A stretch of 64,000 bases of DNA. Origin: an uncultured Burkholderiales bacterium (GTDB taxonomy: Bacteria; Pseudomonadota; Gammaproteobacteria; Burkholderiales; Burkholderiaceae_E). The stretch covers positions 1 through 64,000 of the forward strand of contig CADEEH010000006.1 of the NCBI GenBank assembly GCA_902826305.1, in the 5' to 3' direction. Both the position numbers and the translations under genes were made by a program. The notes under the pieces were generated by a model, which made no database searches, was not told the DNA's origin, and worked only from the letters and a program-made list of their open reading frames with translations. Shown in pieces: positions 6,489 through 13,546 of the stretch (its first letter is position 1; the number at the start of each line of letters is the position of its first letter).

Positions 6489-8441
6489 ATGCCCCTGTTC
6501 ACACGGCTGCCACACGCGGAAGCGACACTCGACGCCATGGAAACACTGATCGATTCGCCACGATACCGGCCGGCGACCAACGACTGGAATGCCGTCGACT
6601 GCGACTCGCTGATCGACGAGTTGCGTTTGTTGCGTCGCGCCATGATGGCCCACGAGAAGACACTGGCGCCCTGGATCGCCGAAGCGGGCCACGAACGCGC
6701 CGCGAGCGCACGCAACCTCGCTCACTATCTGGCCCTGCGCGGCACCGACCTGCGCGACATCCAGGACCGGCTGGCGCGTCTCGGCGTGTCGTCACTCGGA
6801 CGCAGCGAAAGCCATGTCCTGGCCAACCTCGACAAGGTGCTGGGTCTGTTGCATGTGCTGAGCGGGCTGTCCTGGGAAGCGAAGAGCGCGGATGAGCCGA
6901 TCGGCTTCGGCAGCGGTCGTGCACGCCTCGCCGCCAACGCGCGGGCGCTGCTCGGCCCGGAACCGCCCGGACGCGACGTGCGGATCATGGTCACGTTGCC
7001 CGGTGGGGCGGGCCGGGACGCCGCACTGATCGGCGCGTTGATCGACGCCGGCATGGATGTCGCCCGCATCAATTGTGCCCACGACGAACCGGCCGACTGG
7101 TCGGCCGCCGCCGGCGAGGTCCGGCGCGCCGCGGCGGCGCGCGGTCGCGAGGTGAAGGTGCTGATGGATCTCGGCGGCCCGAAGATCCGCACCGGGCCGA
7201 TCGTCGCCGGCCCCGCCGTGCTGAAGATCAAGCCCCGGCGCGACGAACTCGGCCGGATCACCCGCCCGGGCCTGCTCGGGCTGCGGCCGGCCGGCAGCGG
7301 CATCCCGGTGCCCGGCGCGGACGCGATCGTCGACGTCGATCCCGAGTGGCTCGCCCAGCTGCACAAGGGCGACCGCATCGAACTGGTCGATGCACGCGAC
7401 GCCGAGCGGCGCCTGGAAGTCGTCGACGAACAGATCGGCTGGGCGCTGGCCGAGTGCACCAAGACCGCCTACCTGACCTCGTCGACCCGGCTGCGGCTGC
7501 GCGGGCGCAAGCCGCGCCATGCCGACACGCCGATCGGCGCACTTCCCGCGCCGGTCGCACGCCTCAGGCTCGCACGCGGCGATCTGCTGCGGCTCGTCGC
7601 CGACGGCATCGGCCGTCCCGCGGATGCCAAGGAGCGCGAACGGCTTGCGATATCGGCGATCGTCTCGTGCACGCTGCCCGCGGTGCTGAACCAGGTGCGC
7701 AAGGCGGAACGGGTCTGGTTCGACGACGGCCGCATCGGCGGCGTGATCCGACGCGTGGCCAACGGCCGCGTCGACGTCGAGATCACCGACATCGCCGAAG
7801 ACGGGGAGTACCTGCAGGCCGACAAGGGCATCAACCTGCCCGACAGCTCACTCGAGCTTCCCGCACTGACCGCCAAGGATCGCGAGGACCTCGACGTGGT
7901 CGCGCGCCACGCCGACCTGGTCGGCCTGTCGTTCGCACAGGGCGCCGATGACGTCCGTACGCTGATCGCCGAACTGGCGATGCGATCCGCGAGCCGGATC
8001 GGACTGATGCTCAAGATCGAAACCCGGCGCGGCTTCGAACACCTGCCGGAGATCCTATTCGCCGCCATGCAGGCCAACGTCGCCGGCGTGATGATCGCCC
8101 GTGGCGACCTCGCGGTCGAGTGCGGATTCGAGCGGCTCGCCGAAGTCCAGGAGGAGATCCTCTGGGCCTGCGAGGCGGCACACATGCCGGTCGTCTGGGC
8201 GACCCAGGTGCTCGAGACCCTGGCCAAGAAGGGCCACGTGTCCCGCGCCGAGATCACCGATGCGGCGATGGGTGAACGCGCCGAATGTGTGATGCTGAAC
8301 AAGGGCCCCCACATCCTCGGCGCGATGCACACGCTCGACGACGTGTTGCGGCGGATGCAGGGACACCACTCGAAGAAGCGGTCGCAGATGCGGGCGCTGC
8401 GGGCGTGGAAGCTGGCCGGCGGCACCGAACGTGTGAACTGA
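6489..8441 (+). CDS. Atypical pyruvate-kinase-like protein
   Basis: A 650-residue protein whose C-terminal part carries the pyruvate kinase barrel motifs: MDLGGPKIRTG, DKGINLPDSSLELPALTAKD, LVGLSFAQGADDVRTL, LMLKIETRRGFEHLPEI, GVMIARGDLAVECGFERLAEVQEEI and ATQVLETLAKKGHVSRAEITD. A barrel half near residue 170 (VTLPGGAGRDAALIGALIDAG, MDVARINCAH) is also present. It differs from standard enzymes (about 470 residues) by an N-terminal helical extension of about 150 residues, a long insert where the B domain lies, and absence of the C-terminal allosteric domain. Similar long forms are known in proteobacteria. Start ATG 6489 is used; ATG 6537 (METLIDSPRY) is a real alternative because the AT-rich promoter lies so close. 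Catalysis of PEP to pyruvate is likely but unproven. Confidence 0.8.
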   Translation: MPLFTRLPHAEATLDAMETLIDSPRYRPATNDWNAVDCDSLIDELRLLRRAMMAHEKTLAPWIAEAGHERAASARNLAHYLALRGTDLRDIQDRLARLGVSSLGRSESHVLANLDKVLGLLHVLSGLSWEAKSADEPIGFGSGRARLAANARALLGPEPPGRDVRIMVTLPGGAGRDAALIGALIDAGMDVARINCAHDEPADWSAAAGEVRRAAAARGREVKVLMDLGGPKIRTGPIVAGPAVLKIKPRRDELGRITRPGLLGLRPAGSGIPVPGADAIVDVDPEWLAQLHKGDRIELVDARDAERRLEVVDEQIGWALAECTKTAYLTSSTRLRLRGRKPRHADTPIGALPAPVARLRLARGDLLRLVADGIGRPADAKERERLAISAIVSCTLPAVLNQVRKAERVWFDDGRIGGVIRRVANGRVDVEITDIAEDGEYLQADKGINLPDSSLELPALTAKDREDLDVVARHADLVGLSFAQGADDVRTLIAELAMRSASRIGLMLKIETRRGFEHLPEILFAAMQANVAGVMIARGDLAVECGFERLAEVQEEILWACEAAHMPVVWATQVLETLAKKGHVSRAEITDAAMGERAECVMLNKGPHILGAMHTLDDVLRRMQGHHSKKRSQMRALRAWKLAGGTERVN

Positions 8442-8538
8442 CGTTGCAGCCCGCGGTGAGCGTGGTGCAGGCCAAGACAGCGAGTGCCATGGCGAAGCGC
8501 GCCAGGGTGCCGGCTTCTTTGTCGTCGTTCCGTTGCAT
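8441..8538 (-). pseudogene. Lipoprotein signal-peptide fragment, truncated copy
   Basis: On the minus strand from ATG 8538 the frame reads MQRNDDKEAGTLARFAMALA followed by VLACTTLTAGCNV, a complete lipoprotein signal with lipobox LTAGC. The frame then runs into the antisense of the pyruvate-kinase-like gene with no meaningful protein. About 68 bp (8441 to about 8508) are nearly identical to the signal region of the lipoprotein at 13900-14515. It is a truncated duplicate without a mature domain. Confidence 0.6.
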
Positions 8539-8573
8539 CTCGATCTTCTCGTGGTTCGCCTCATTCGCGGGCA

Positions 8574-9278
8574 CTAGGTAATGCGTACCGATTCGTACCG
8601 AGCCTCAAGGCTCGCCCTATGCTGCGGATCAAGTTTGACTCCATCGAGCCAAACGCGCTTCAGCGACGAAATGGCATTCAGAGAACGCAGCTGTCTCATC
8701 TTGCAAAGGCTGCTCAGCCCGGTTCGTGTGATACGAGTTGCTCCGACATCCAGGGATCTTAGCGACGTAGAAGCACTGAGCTCTTCCGCCATTGCGTCGG
8801 TGAACGCAGAACCTTCCAGATCGAGCGACTCCAACTTCGGTAGATCAAGAATTGCCTTGATCGCCCGCGGTGACAACCCCGCGCCTTGAGCGCCAAGCTC
8901 ACGAAGTGACCTGCAAGCGACAACTTGAAGGAGGTCTTCCTCCGAAAGGTAATGATTACCTCGAAAGACTTCCAGATTAGACGCTGCTGAGAATGGCTCC
9001 AGCCGCCCTGGCTTTACTAGTTTGAGGATGTCCAGGATTCGCAGGCCGGGGACTGCAATGACGTGACGCATGGCGGTTCGCGTAACGTCGCACCACAACC
9101 AAAGTTCATCGACCGATTGCAGAGAAGAAAGACCCTGCGCCACTTTTGCAGTCAGGGTCGGCATCTTGGTCAGCGACAGCTTTTCGATGGCACCCTTGCT
9201 TCCAAGGCCTCTGATATCTGCGGCAGATACTCTTCCTTCGAGCTTCGTCCAGTCGTCCTTGGGAGGGATCTTCGTCAT
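8574..9278 (-). CDS. Leucine-rich-repeat-like protein
   Basis: A 234-residue protein with repeated leucine-rich segments of about 23-24 residues (IEKLSLTKMPTLTAKVAQGL, LESLDLEGSAFTDAMAEEL, LRSLDVGATRITRTGLSSL), the pattern of LRR folds used for protein binding. No signal peptide or membrane segment. ATG 9278 (MTKIPPKDDW) is preferred over an upstream TTG. The gene begins just after an attC-like GTTGGGC core at 9318-9324, so it may be the distal cassette of the array; the matching attC expected after its stop is missing, suggesting a truncation at the array's left boundary. Base composition is more AT-rich than the flanking phn and pyruvate kinase genes. Confidence 0.65.
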   Translation of the reverse strand: MTKIPPKDDWTKLEGRVSAADIRGLGSKGAIEKLSLTKMPTLTAKVAQGLSSLQSVDELWLWCDVTRTAMRHVIAVPGLRILDILKLVKPGRLEPFSAASNLEVFRGNHYLSEEDLLQVVACRSLRELGAQGAGLSPRAIKAILDLPKLESLDLEGSAFTDAMAEELSASTSLRSLDVGATRITRTGLSSLCKMRQLRSLNAISSLKRVWLDGVKLDPQHRASLEARYESVRIT

Positions 9279-9317
9279 CTTTCGATCTTCGCGAAGCACT
9301 AGCGACTCACAAATGAC

Positions 9318-9440
9318 GCCCAACTTCTTGTTGACCGGCGGGCTGGAAAACCACGCGGAGCCGAAGTCGTGCCGAGTATTTCTACACGACTTTGGCGATG
9401 TGCCGCTGTTGCCTACGTCCGGTCCAACTTCGCGCTATGC
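9318..9440 (-). repeat. attC-like site, degenerate
   Basis: On the minus strand the site runs from a degenerate left core GCATAGC (9440-9434, consensus RYYYAAC) to the right core GTTGGGC (9324-9318). It contains long imperfect inverted repeats, including GCCGAAGTCGTG pairing with CACGACTTTGGC. The left core matches, with one change, the GTTATGC that opens the upstream YidD cassette, as expected for cassette and attC cores. Confidence 0.5.
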
Positions 9441-9492
9441 CGTTGCTGAACGGAGTCGCAGCCAAGTTTTGCCAGAAGCTCGATTGTCAGGA

Positions 9493-9987
9493 TCATGACA
9501 ACGGGTTGCCGCCAGCTCCGATGAACTTCGTGTACGGCGGGATGTAGATCTTCGCTTCGTCTTCAGCAGTGTTCCTTCTCCTTTTGCTATCTCGGCCACT
9601 GCAATCACATGAACTCGATGCATCTCCCGCACAACTGCCCCAACGGTTCCCGTTGGGTATGTCGCAATTTGAATCGCAGGGTGCGTCGCACCCCGGGTCA
9701 CAGTCACCGCGTTGACGGACCGGTGGGCGCCGCTTAGCCGTTGAATATCGACGATGTGCCACGCCGCACAGTTGTAGGCGACGATTCAGCACCTGCACGC
9801 CCCAGACAACCCCATAACGTTCGATAGCTCGATAGCCAAGCGCCGAGCAGCTTGCGCGCCCCGTGTGAACGCGATACGCGCAGCAAAATGCTTTGTGCGG
9901 TGAGACAAAACGTTGGTATCCGCGAATCGCCAGAAGAACGACGCGGTGCATAAGTTGCTGGACTTCTAACCTACTTGGTAGAGGCAT
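9493..9987 (-). CDS. YidD-like protein with cysteine-rich C-terminus (integron cassette)
   Basis: A 164-residue protein. Residues about 17-70 (LAIRGYQRFVSPHKAFCCAY, ASCSALGYRAIERYGVVWGV) match the YidD/DUF37 pattern, a small family linked to membrane-protein insertion. The remainder is unlike ordinary YidD: many cysteines and Asp/Ser in a repeat-like arrangement (CDPGCDAPCDSNCD and CDCSGRDS). The ATG lies inside the GTTATGC core of the preceding attC site, typical of cassette genes. A cassette-borne YidD relative suggests an accessory role, not the housekeeping copy next to rnpA. Confidence 0.65.
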   Translation of the reverse strand: MPLPSRLEVQQLMHRVVLLAIRGYQRFVSPHKAFCCAYRVHTGRASCSALGYRAIERYGVVWGVQVLNRRLQLCGVAHRRYSTAKRRPPVRQRGDCDPGCDAPCDSNCDIPNGNRWGSCAGDASSSCDCSGRDSKRRRNTAEDEAKIYIPPYTKFIGAGGNPLS

Positions 9988-10049
9988 AACGCGGCAATAA
10001 GCGGCCTGAGCGGCTTTTCGCGCAGGCCCGCTCGATTGCAGGGTTGGGG
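9984..10049 (-). repeat. attC site
   Basis: A 66-bp site from CCCCAAC (10049-10043) to GTTATGC (9990-9984) on the minus strand. Its two halves pair over most of their length as an imperfect hairpin, with CTGCAAT, GCGGGCCTG and their partners on the other side. It separates the 10051-10497 cassette from the YidD cassette. The left core CCCCAAC is complementary to the GTTGGGG that opens the same cassette at 10512-10506. Confidence 0.7.
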
Positions 10050-10050
10050 G

Positions 10051-10497
10051 TCATTGCGTCCTCTGTGAAGGCGCCAAGTATTGAGCACCCGAGACAATGG
10101 GCGCAGCCCTTAAGACTTGCGTGAAGCCTGGCGAGCGGAAGGAAATAAAGCTATTTCGGGGCCAGTTGACTTCGATTTTCCACGCGAATGACGAATAGCC
10201 ATTAGGGTACGTAACGACCTCACGGTGAATTTCATCAATGGTCATGGGTTGAAGCGCTGCGGTACAGGATGCGTAGTCAACGGAAATGACCAAATCTGTA
10301 GCGTCGTGAAACGTGAGATTGGCGGGGGCGATGCGGAACCCAAATGCCTTCTCTTCCGTTTGCGGAACTAGCCATTCAATGATGAAGTCGATGTCCAGAA
10401 TCAGTTCGCCGCCGCAACCGTCTGGGCGTTCGACGATACGCAGCCCGTGAATGGCGTTGTCGTGCCAGCTGTAGTCCTCGAAGCGTTCAAGAGACAC
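10051..10497 (-). CDS. Hypothetical cassette protein
   Basis: A 148-residue soluble protein of unknown function with a conserved-looking N-terminus (LERFEDYSWHDNAIHGLRI), an acidic strand region (LILDIDFIIEWLV) and a C-terminal segment ending SFRSPGFTQVLRAAP. Similar small proteins of this pattern occur widely as hypotheticals. GTG 10497 is chosen because upstream in-frame codons lie inside the attC site; no ATG is available. The stop lies 2 bp before the next attC core. It is a complete integron cassette. Confidence 0.65.
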   Translation of the reverse strand: MSLERFEDYSWHDNAIHGLRIVERPDGCGGELILDIDFIIEWLVPQTEEKAFGFRIAPANLTFHDATDLVISVDYASCTAALQPMTIDEIHREVVTYPNGYSSFAWKIEVNWPRNSFISFRSPGFTQVLRAAPIVSGAQYLAPSQRTQ

Positions 10498-10505
10498 GCT
10501 ATGAC

Positions 10506-10619
10506 CCCCAACGTCGAAGTTGACCGGCACGAACCGGCAGTACGCCGCACGGCGTAGGCTTGTACAAACGCCTTGCGGCGCACTGCCCGTGCGTGTCCGC
10601 GTCGAACGACACGTTAGAC
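10506..10619 (-). repeat. attC site
   Basis: A 114-bp site running on the minus strand from GTCTAAC (10619-10613) to GTTGGGG (10512-10506). The arms GGGCAGTGCGCCGCA and TGCGGCGTACTGCC pair almost perfectly around a central loop, and the outer arms pair imperfectly, as in folded attC sites. The stop codon of the preceding cassette gene is the TAA inside GTCTAAC. Confidence 0.75.
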
Positions 10620-11018
10620 CTCATGCGCGCTGGCTTTTCGCTTCCGCCATTCTTCGAGCCGACGAAGGACAACTTCCATCCGTTCCCACTGAGACTTTGT
10701 GAACGAGGCGCGTTTCATCTTCCGGAGCAGGCTCTGGTACATGTACCCCGACCGAAAGAAGTACGGTCGGAGTTCCAGGAAGCAAAGCGCAGCTTCAATC
10801 GTGTACGGATCACCGGCTTGAATCCGCTTCTCAGCCCCATCGTATCCGCCGGGGAAAGCGAGCTCGTCGTATCGCGCGTGGAATTCAGCGCAGGCACGGG
10901 ACCAAGCATCAATCCCGCCAGTGCCGCGAGTCCCATACGTCTCGTCAATTCGCGCTCGGAGGCGCTCGATTTCACGGCTGTTCTCGAGGATCTGGCGCTT
11001 CAAGCCCTCCGTGTCCAT
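10614..11018 (-). CDS. Hypothetical cassette protein with N-terminal coiled coil
   Basis: A 134-residue protein of unknown function. The first 30 residues (LKRQILENSREIERLRARID) look like a short coiled coil; the rest is helical and basic at the C-terminus (EEWRKRKASAHEV). ATG 11018 lies 3 bp after the GTTAGAC core of the preceding attC, and the TAA stop sits inside the GTCTAAC core of its own attC. This is textbook cassette organisation. No catalytic motif is recognised. Confidence 0.7.
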   Translation of the reverse strand: MDTEGLKRQILENSREIERLRARIDETYGTRGTGGIDAWSRACAEFHARYDELAFPGGYDGAEKRIQAGDPYTIEAALCFLELRPYFFRSGYMYQSLLRKMKRASFTKSQWERMEVVLRRLEEWRKRKASAHEV

Positions 11019-11021
11019 GAG

Positions 11022-11144
11022 GTCTAACGCCTAAGCTGAACGGCCGCAGCCGCTGCTAGCCGAGCGATGAGTGTGCAAAGATCGCTTTGCACACTCGTCG
11101 CGCCAAGACGTCCGTCCCCGGTCCGTTCAAGCGTGAAGTTAGAC
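11022..11144 (-). repeat. attC site
   Basis: A 123-bp site from GTCTAAC (11144-11138) to GTTAGAC (11028-11022) on the minus strand. The centre has a strong stem: AGTGTGCAAAGCGATC followed by the complementary TTTGCACACT. The cores are complementary to those that open the cassette it belongs to (11176-11520). Confidence 0.75.
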
Positions 11145-11175
11145 CGCTGCCACATCATTGCGACCGCCATTCTTC

Positions 11176-11520
11176 TCAGTTCCATAGCACGAGCAGCAGC
11201 ACGCATAGCCCGAACAGGACACCGAATAGGAACGTAGTTCGCAGCCAGGTCGGTGCGTTCGGCTCTGCAGCAAAGGAATGCTCGGTGATGCCAGAAGCCG
11301 AGCCGAGAACAAAGTGCATCAACCCTTCGAGAAGGTGATGTGTTTTCCTTGGAGCCACTAGGCCGAAGATGGCCCCGGCGATTCCCACAGCGATGCTACA
11401 TCGCGATACAACGGATCGCTCGTTAACTAGTGCGAGAAGGCCAAGTCCGACTACGAACCCTATCAGTAGACCGATCGCGGCTCCAATAACAGCGCTTGAG
11501 ATTCGCAGACCAAGTTTCAT
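11176..11520 (-). CDS. Small integral membrane protein (integron cassette)
   Basis: A 114-residue protein with about four hydrophobic stretches: residues 8-32 (AVIGAAIGLLIGFVVGLGLL), a short one near 42-55 (IAVGIAGAIFGLVA), one near 63-75, and a C-terminal segment (FLFGVLFGLCVLLLVLW). Glycine-rich helices suggest close packing in the inner membrane. Function is unknown. It starts 50 bp after the attC core at 11570-11576 and ends 32 bp before the next attC. Confidence 0.7.
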   Translation of the reverse strand: MKLGLRISSAVIGAAIGLLIGFVVGLGLLALVNERSVVSRCSIAVGIAGAIFGLVAPRKTHHLLEGLMHFVLGSASGITEHSFAAEPNAPTWLRTTFLFGVLFGLCVLLLVLWN

Positions 11521-11569
11521 CCGTGCTCTCGATGCCAGCTTCCGTACCGATCAGCGGGTATTTCCTGCG

Positions 11570-11647
11570 GTCTAACGATTGAGTTCACCCGATCGCGGAA
11601 GCGGGCGAAGCCCGCTGTAGCGAGTCGGGTGCAACGAAGGGTTAGGC
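11570..11647 (-). repeat. attC site, near-twin of 12576-12653
   Basis: A 78-bp site from GCCTAAC (11647-11641) to GTTAGAC (11576-11570) on the minus strand. It has a central GCGGGCTTCGCCCGC stem-loop and outer arms CCCTTCGTTGCACCCGA and GGGTGAACTCAA. It differs at only a handful of positions from the site at 12576-12653, so the two cassettes share an attC lineage. Confidence 0.85.
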
Positions 11648-12157
11648 GTCGCTCTCGTGCGATGGTTGTTCCGGTAAGAGGTGCTCATAGCCCACCGTTA
11701 GCGTACCGACTTTGCCAAGTAGATCGATTGTTATGCGCTGCAGTGCGGTCATAGGGTGTTGCTTGGCCAACTGCCGCAGCTCGGGACTTGCCTGCTTGCC
11801 AGCAACTTCACTGACATCTTTGGCTGAAACCCGGTAGCGCAGCCGGTGAGCGATACGGTTGCGAAGCGCGTTGAAGCGGCGTAGCCCATCGTAGAGCTCA
11901 TCATCAAGCAGATCGAGTCCGTGAACAATCAGGAGCTTGTGATGGAACGACCATTGCGCTCCGTCGAGCAGCGCGCCACCTCGCGGTAGCAGAGTTTTGA
12001 TGAGTCGCGCAAGCATCTGCTCCAGGAATAGATGCGCCTGGACCACGTAGTGTGTTTGATCGTGAACATCGCCAAGTGCGGCCTCGAACTCCGCGAACGC
12101 CCTCTGACGGAGCTCCTCGGTGGAGATACCGATCTTGTAGCCACGAAGATGAAGCAT
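11642..12157 (-). CDS. HEPN-like domain protein (integron cassette)
   Basis: A 171-residue, mostly helical protein. The segment LRRFNALRNRIAHRLRYRV holds an R-N-x3-H motif (R99, N100, H104), the hallmark of HEPN domains, many of which are metal-independent RNases in toxin-antitoxin and phage-defence systems. The preceding helix (DELYDGLRRFNALRN) and the N-terminal helices (AHLFLEQMLARLIKTLL) fit the HEPN bundle. No nucleotidyltransferase partner (MNT) is next to it. ATG 12157 is 8 bp after the attC core; the TAA stop lies in the GCCTAAC core. RNase activity is an inference. Confidence 0.65.
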   Translation of the reverse strand: MLHLRGYKIGISTEELRQRAFAEFEAALGDVHDQTHYVVQAHLFLEQMLARLIKTLLPRGGALLDGAQWSFHHKLLIVHGLDLLDDELYDGLRRFNALRNRIAHRLRYRVSAKDVSEVAGKQASPELRQLAKQHPMTALQRITIDLLGKVGTLTVGYEHLLPEQPSHESDA

Positions 12158-12165
12158 TCCGCGAC

Positions 12166-12253
12166 GCCTAACGGTTGAGTTGAGCGGCGCGCACGCCGCA
12201 GTCTGAGCTTGGCACTTTATCCCTAACGCGTCCGCTCGAACGAAGTGTTAGAC
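12166..12253 (-). repeat. attC site
   Basis: An 88-bp site from GTCTAAC (12253-12247) to GTTAGGC (12172-12166) on the minus strand, with an internal CCCTAAC-like motif near 12221. Cores are complementary to those at the start of the 12259-12570 cassette. It sits between the HEPN-like cassette and that cassette. Confidence 0.75.
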
Positions 12254-12258
12254 GACGC

Positions 12259-12570
12259 CTAGACATGGGTGCCGGGCCACTTCTCTGCGTACCAATCACG
12301 AAGGCGCTTCGCGAAGCTTCGGCGCGACATTTCAAACTGCGGGGTTTCATTCAGCCCCATGTGCTCGAGCGTGACGAACGCCAAGTACTTCTGAATCTCC
12401 TCGGGCGGGGCGTCTTGTTCCAGAAGGCGAAGTGTCTGCCCGAGATAGGATTCGTACTCATCACGTGGCCAGTCCTCCATACCCATGACCCCGATGGGAT
12501 CAAACTCGTTCCACAAATCGCGGACCTGGCGCCAGCGTTCGCGAGAGTCGGACTTGTCGAGACGTTTCAT
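12259..12570 (-). CDS. Small cassette protein with DPIGV/DEYESY motifs
   Basis: A 103-residue soluble protein. The WNEFDPIGV and WPRDEYESYLGQTLRLLEQDA motifs match a widespread family of small hypothetical proteins resembling DUF1871; its function is not established. The frame is open 8 codons upstream, but ATG 12570 (MKRLDKSDSR) is the natural start, 5 bp after the GTTAGAC core. The stop TAG lies 5 bp before the next attC. Confidence 0.65.
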   Translation of the reverse strand: MKRLDKSDSRERWRQVRDLWNEFDPIGVMGMEDWPRDEYESYLGQTLRLLEQDAPPEEIQKYLAFVTLEHMGLNETPQFEMSRRSFAKRLRDWYAEKWPGTHV

Positions 12571-12575
12571 GCGTC

Positions 12576-12653
12576 GTCTAACGCTTGAGTTCACCCGCGG
12601 ACGGAAGCGGGCGAAGCACGCTGGAGGCCGTCGGGTGCAACGAAGGGTTAGCC
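12576..12653 (-). repeat. attC site, near-twin of 11570-11647
   Basis: A 78-bp site from GGCTAAC (12653-12647) to GTTAGAC (12582-12576) on the minus strand, sharing the arms CCCTTCGTTGCACCCGA and GGGTGAACTCAAGCG with its near-twin. The upstream cassette gene has no stop before it and is translated through it. Confidence 0.85.
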
Positions 12654-13033
12654 GAATGCTTGCGCTGGATATTGACTTCGATGGCAGTTCCGTTCACCTG
12701 GGGCGCTGGCAAGCGCGGCTCCCCTTCCAACAACTCGCAATGCACAACGAGTCGTTGGTCGCTTGGCCAAGTAGCCACGAGCTCCCCGCAATAAGCGCCG
12801 AATGCAAACTCTGATTGCACGCTTTGCAGGACAGCCCACGTTGAGCGCAGAAAAATGCCTTCCCCATAGGGGACTGTGGAGCCCTCGGGCATGAAGCGCA
12901 CCTCTGCGACCATGGAGCCATTGGGCGATAGGACAGCTGCTTGGGCAGGCGGATGGTCCAGCCGCCATAGGAACTCGTTTCCCCCGAGAGCGAGAACCAC
13001 AAGCAAGGCGACGACAAGCGCAATAGACCTCAT
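12578..13033 (-). CDS. Membrane-anchored cassette protein ending in a translated attC
   Basis: A 151-residue protein with an N-terminal membrane anchor or signal (residues 3-21, SIALVVALLVVLALGGNEF) and a periplasmic domain of unknown function. Its frame has no stop before the attC site, so the last 23 or so residues (NPSLHPTASSVLRPLPSAG and ELKR) are encoded by the attC itself and translation ends at the TAG within the GTTAGAC core. Such attC-derived tails recur in cassette proteins. Start ATG 13033 is 9 bp after the preceding attC core. Confidence 0.65.
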   Translation of the reverse strand: MRSIALVVALLVVLALGGNEFLWRLDHPPAQAAVLSPNGSMVAEVRFMPEGSTVPYGEGIFLRSTWAVLQSVQSEFAFGAYCGELVATWPSDQRLVVHCELLEGEPRLPAPQVNGTAIEVNIQRKHSANPSLHPTASSVLRPLPSAGELKR

Positions 13034-13042
13034 GAGGCGGTC

Positions 13043-13167
13043 GGCTAACGCACTAGTTGACCGGCCGGCACAACAGTACCGCCGGGCGACGGGGATGCAA
13101 ACTCACTTTGCAGCCCCGGCGTCCCGTCGTCGATGCCGGCCCGGTCCGATCGAACGTTGTGTTAGCC
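13043..13167 (-). repeat. attC site
   Basis: A 125-bp site from GGCTAAC (13167-13161) to GTTAGCC (13049-13043) on the minus strand, with long GC-rich arms around a centre containing GCTGCAAAGTGAGTTTGCA. The left core differs by one base from the complement of the GTTAGGC that opens its cassette. Confidence 0.7.
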
Positions 13168-13191
13168 CGTACGCTCGACACTGTCCTCCCT

Positions 13192-13542
13192 CTACAGCTC
13201 ATGACTGAGCAAGACGGCGTCCTTGTAGACAACACCAAGTATGGTGACACGGGCGGTGGTGTAAACCTTCTCGCTCTGGAGGGAACTGCCCGCGAAATCC
13301 GCGACAACCCAAATCAGCATGTCACGACCAGACACCGGAACACGGAGTGACGCACGAGCTTCAAGCGGACCTGCTTCGTGAGTCTCTCCAACGTTTGTCT
13401 CGACTCGCAGCTTCGCTATGGCCTCCGCAGACGCGTTGTGGATGACCACGACTGGCGCCGAAGATAGCCAGAGCCAAAGGCTCAGCGCCGCCACGATGAC
13501 CAAGAAGGCTCCGACAATTGCGCCGCCTAGAAACCGTCGCAT
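13192..13542 (-). CDS. Small membrane-anchored cassette protein
   Basis: A 116-residue protein with one N-terminal transmembrane segment (residues 5-27, LGGAIVGAFLVIVAALSLWL) and a small extracytoplasmic domain rich in beta-type sequence (VVVIHNASAEAIAKLRVET). Function is unknown. ATG 13542 is 4 bp after the GTTAGGC core of the preceding attC; the stop lies 24 bp before the next one. Confidence 0.65.
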   Translation of the reverse strand: MRRFLGGAIVGAFLVIVAALSLWLWLSSAPVVVIHNASAEAIAKLRVETNVGETHEAGPLEARASLRVPVSGRDMLIWVVADFAGSSLQSEKVYTTARVTILGVVYKDAVLLSHEL

Positions 13543-13546
13543 GGAG

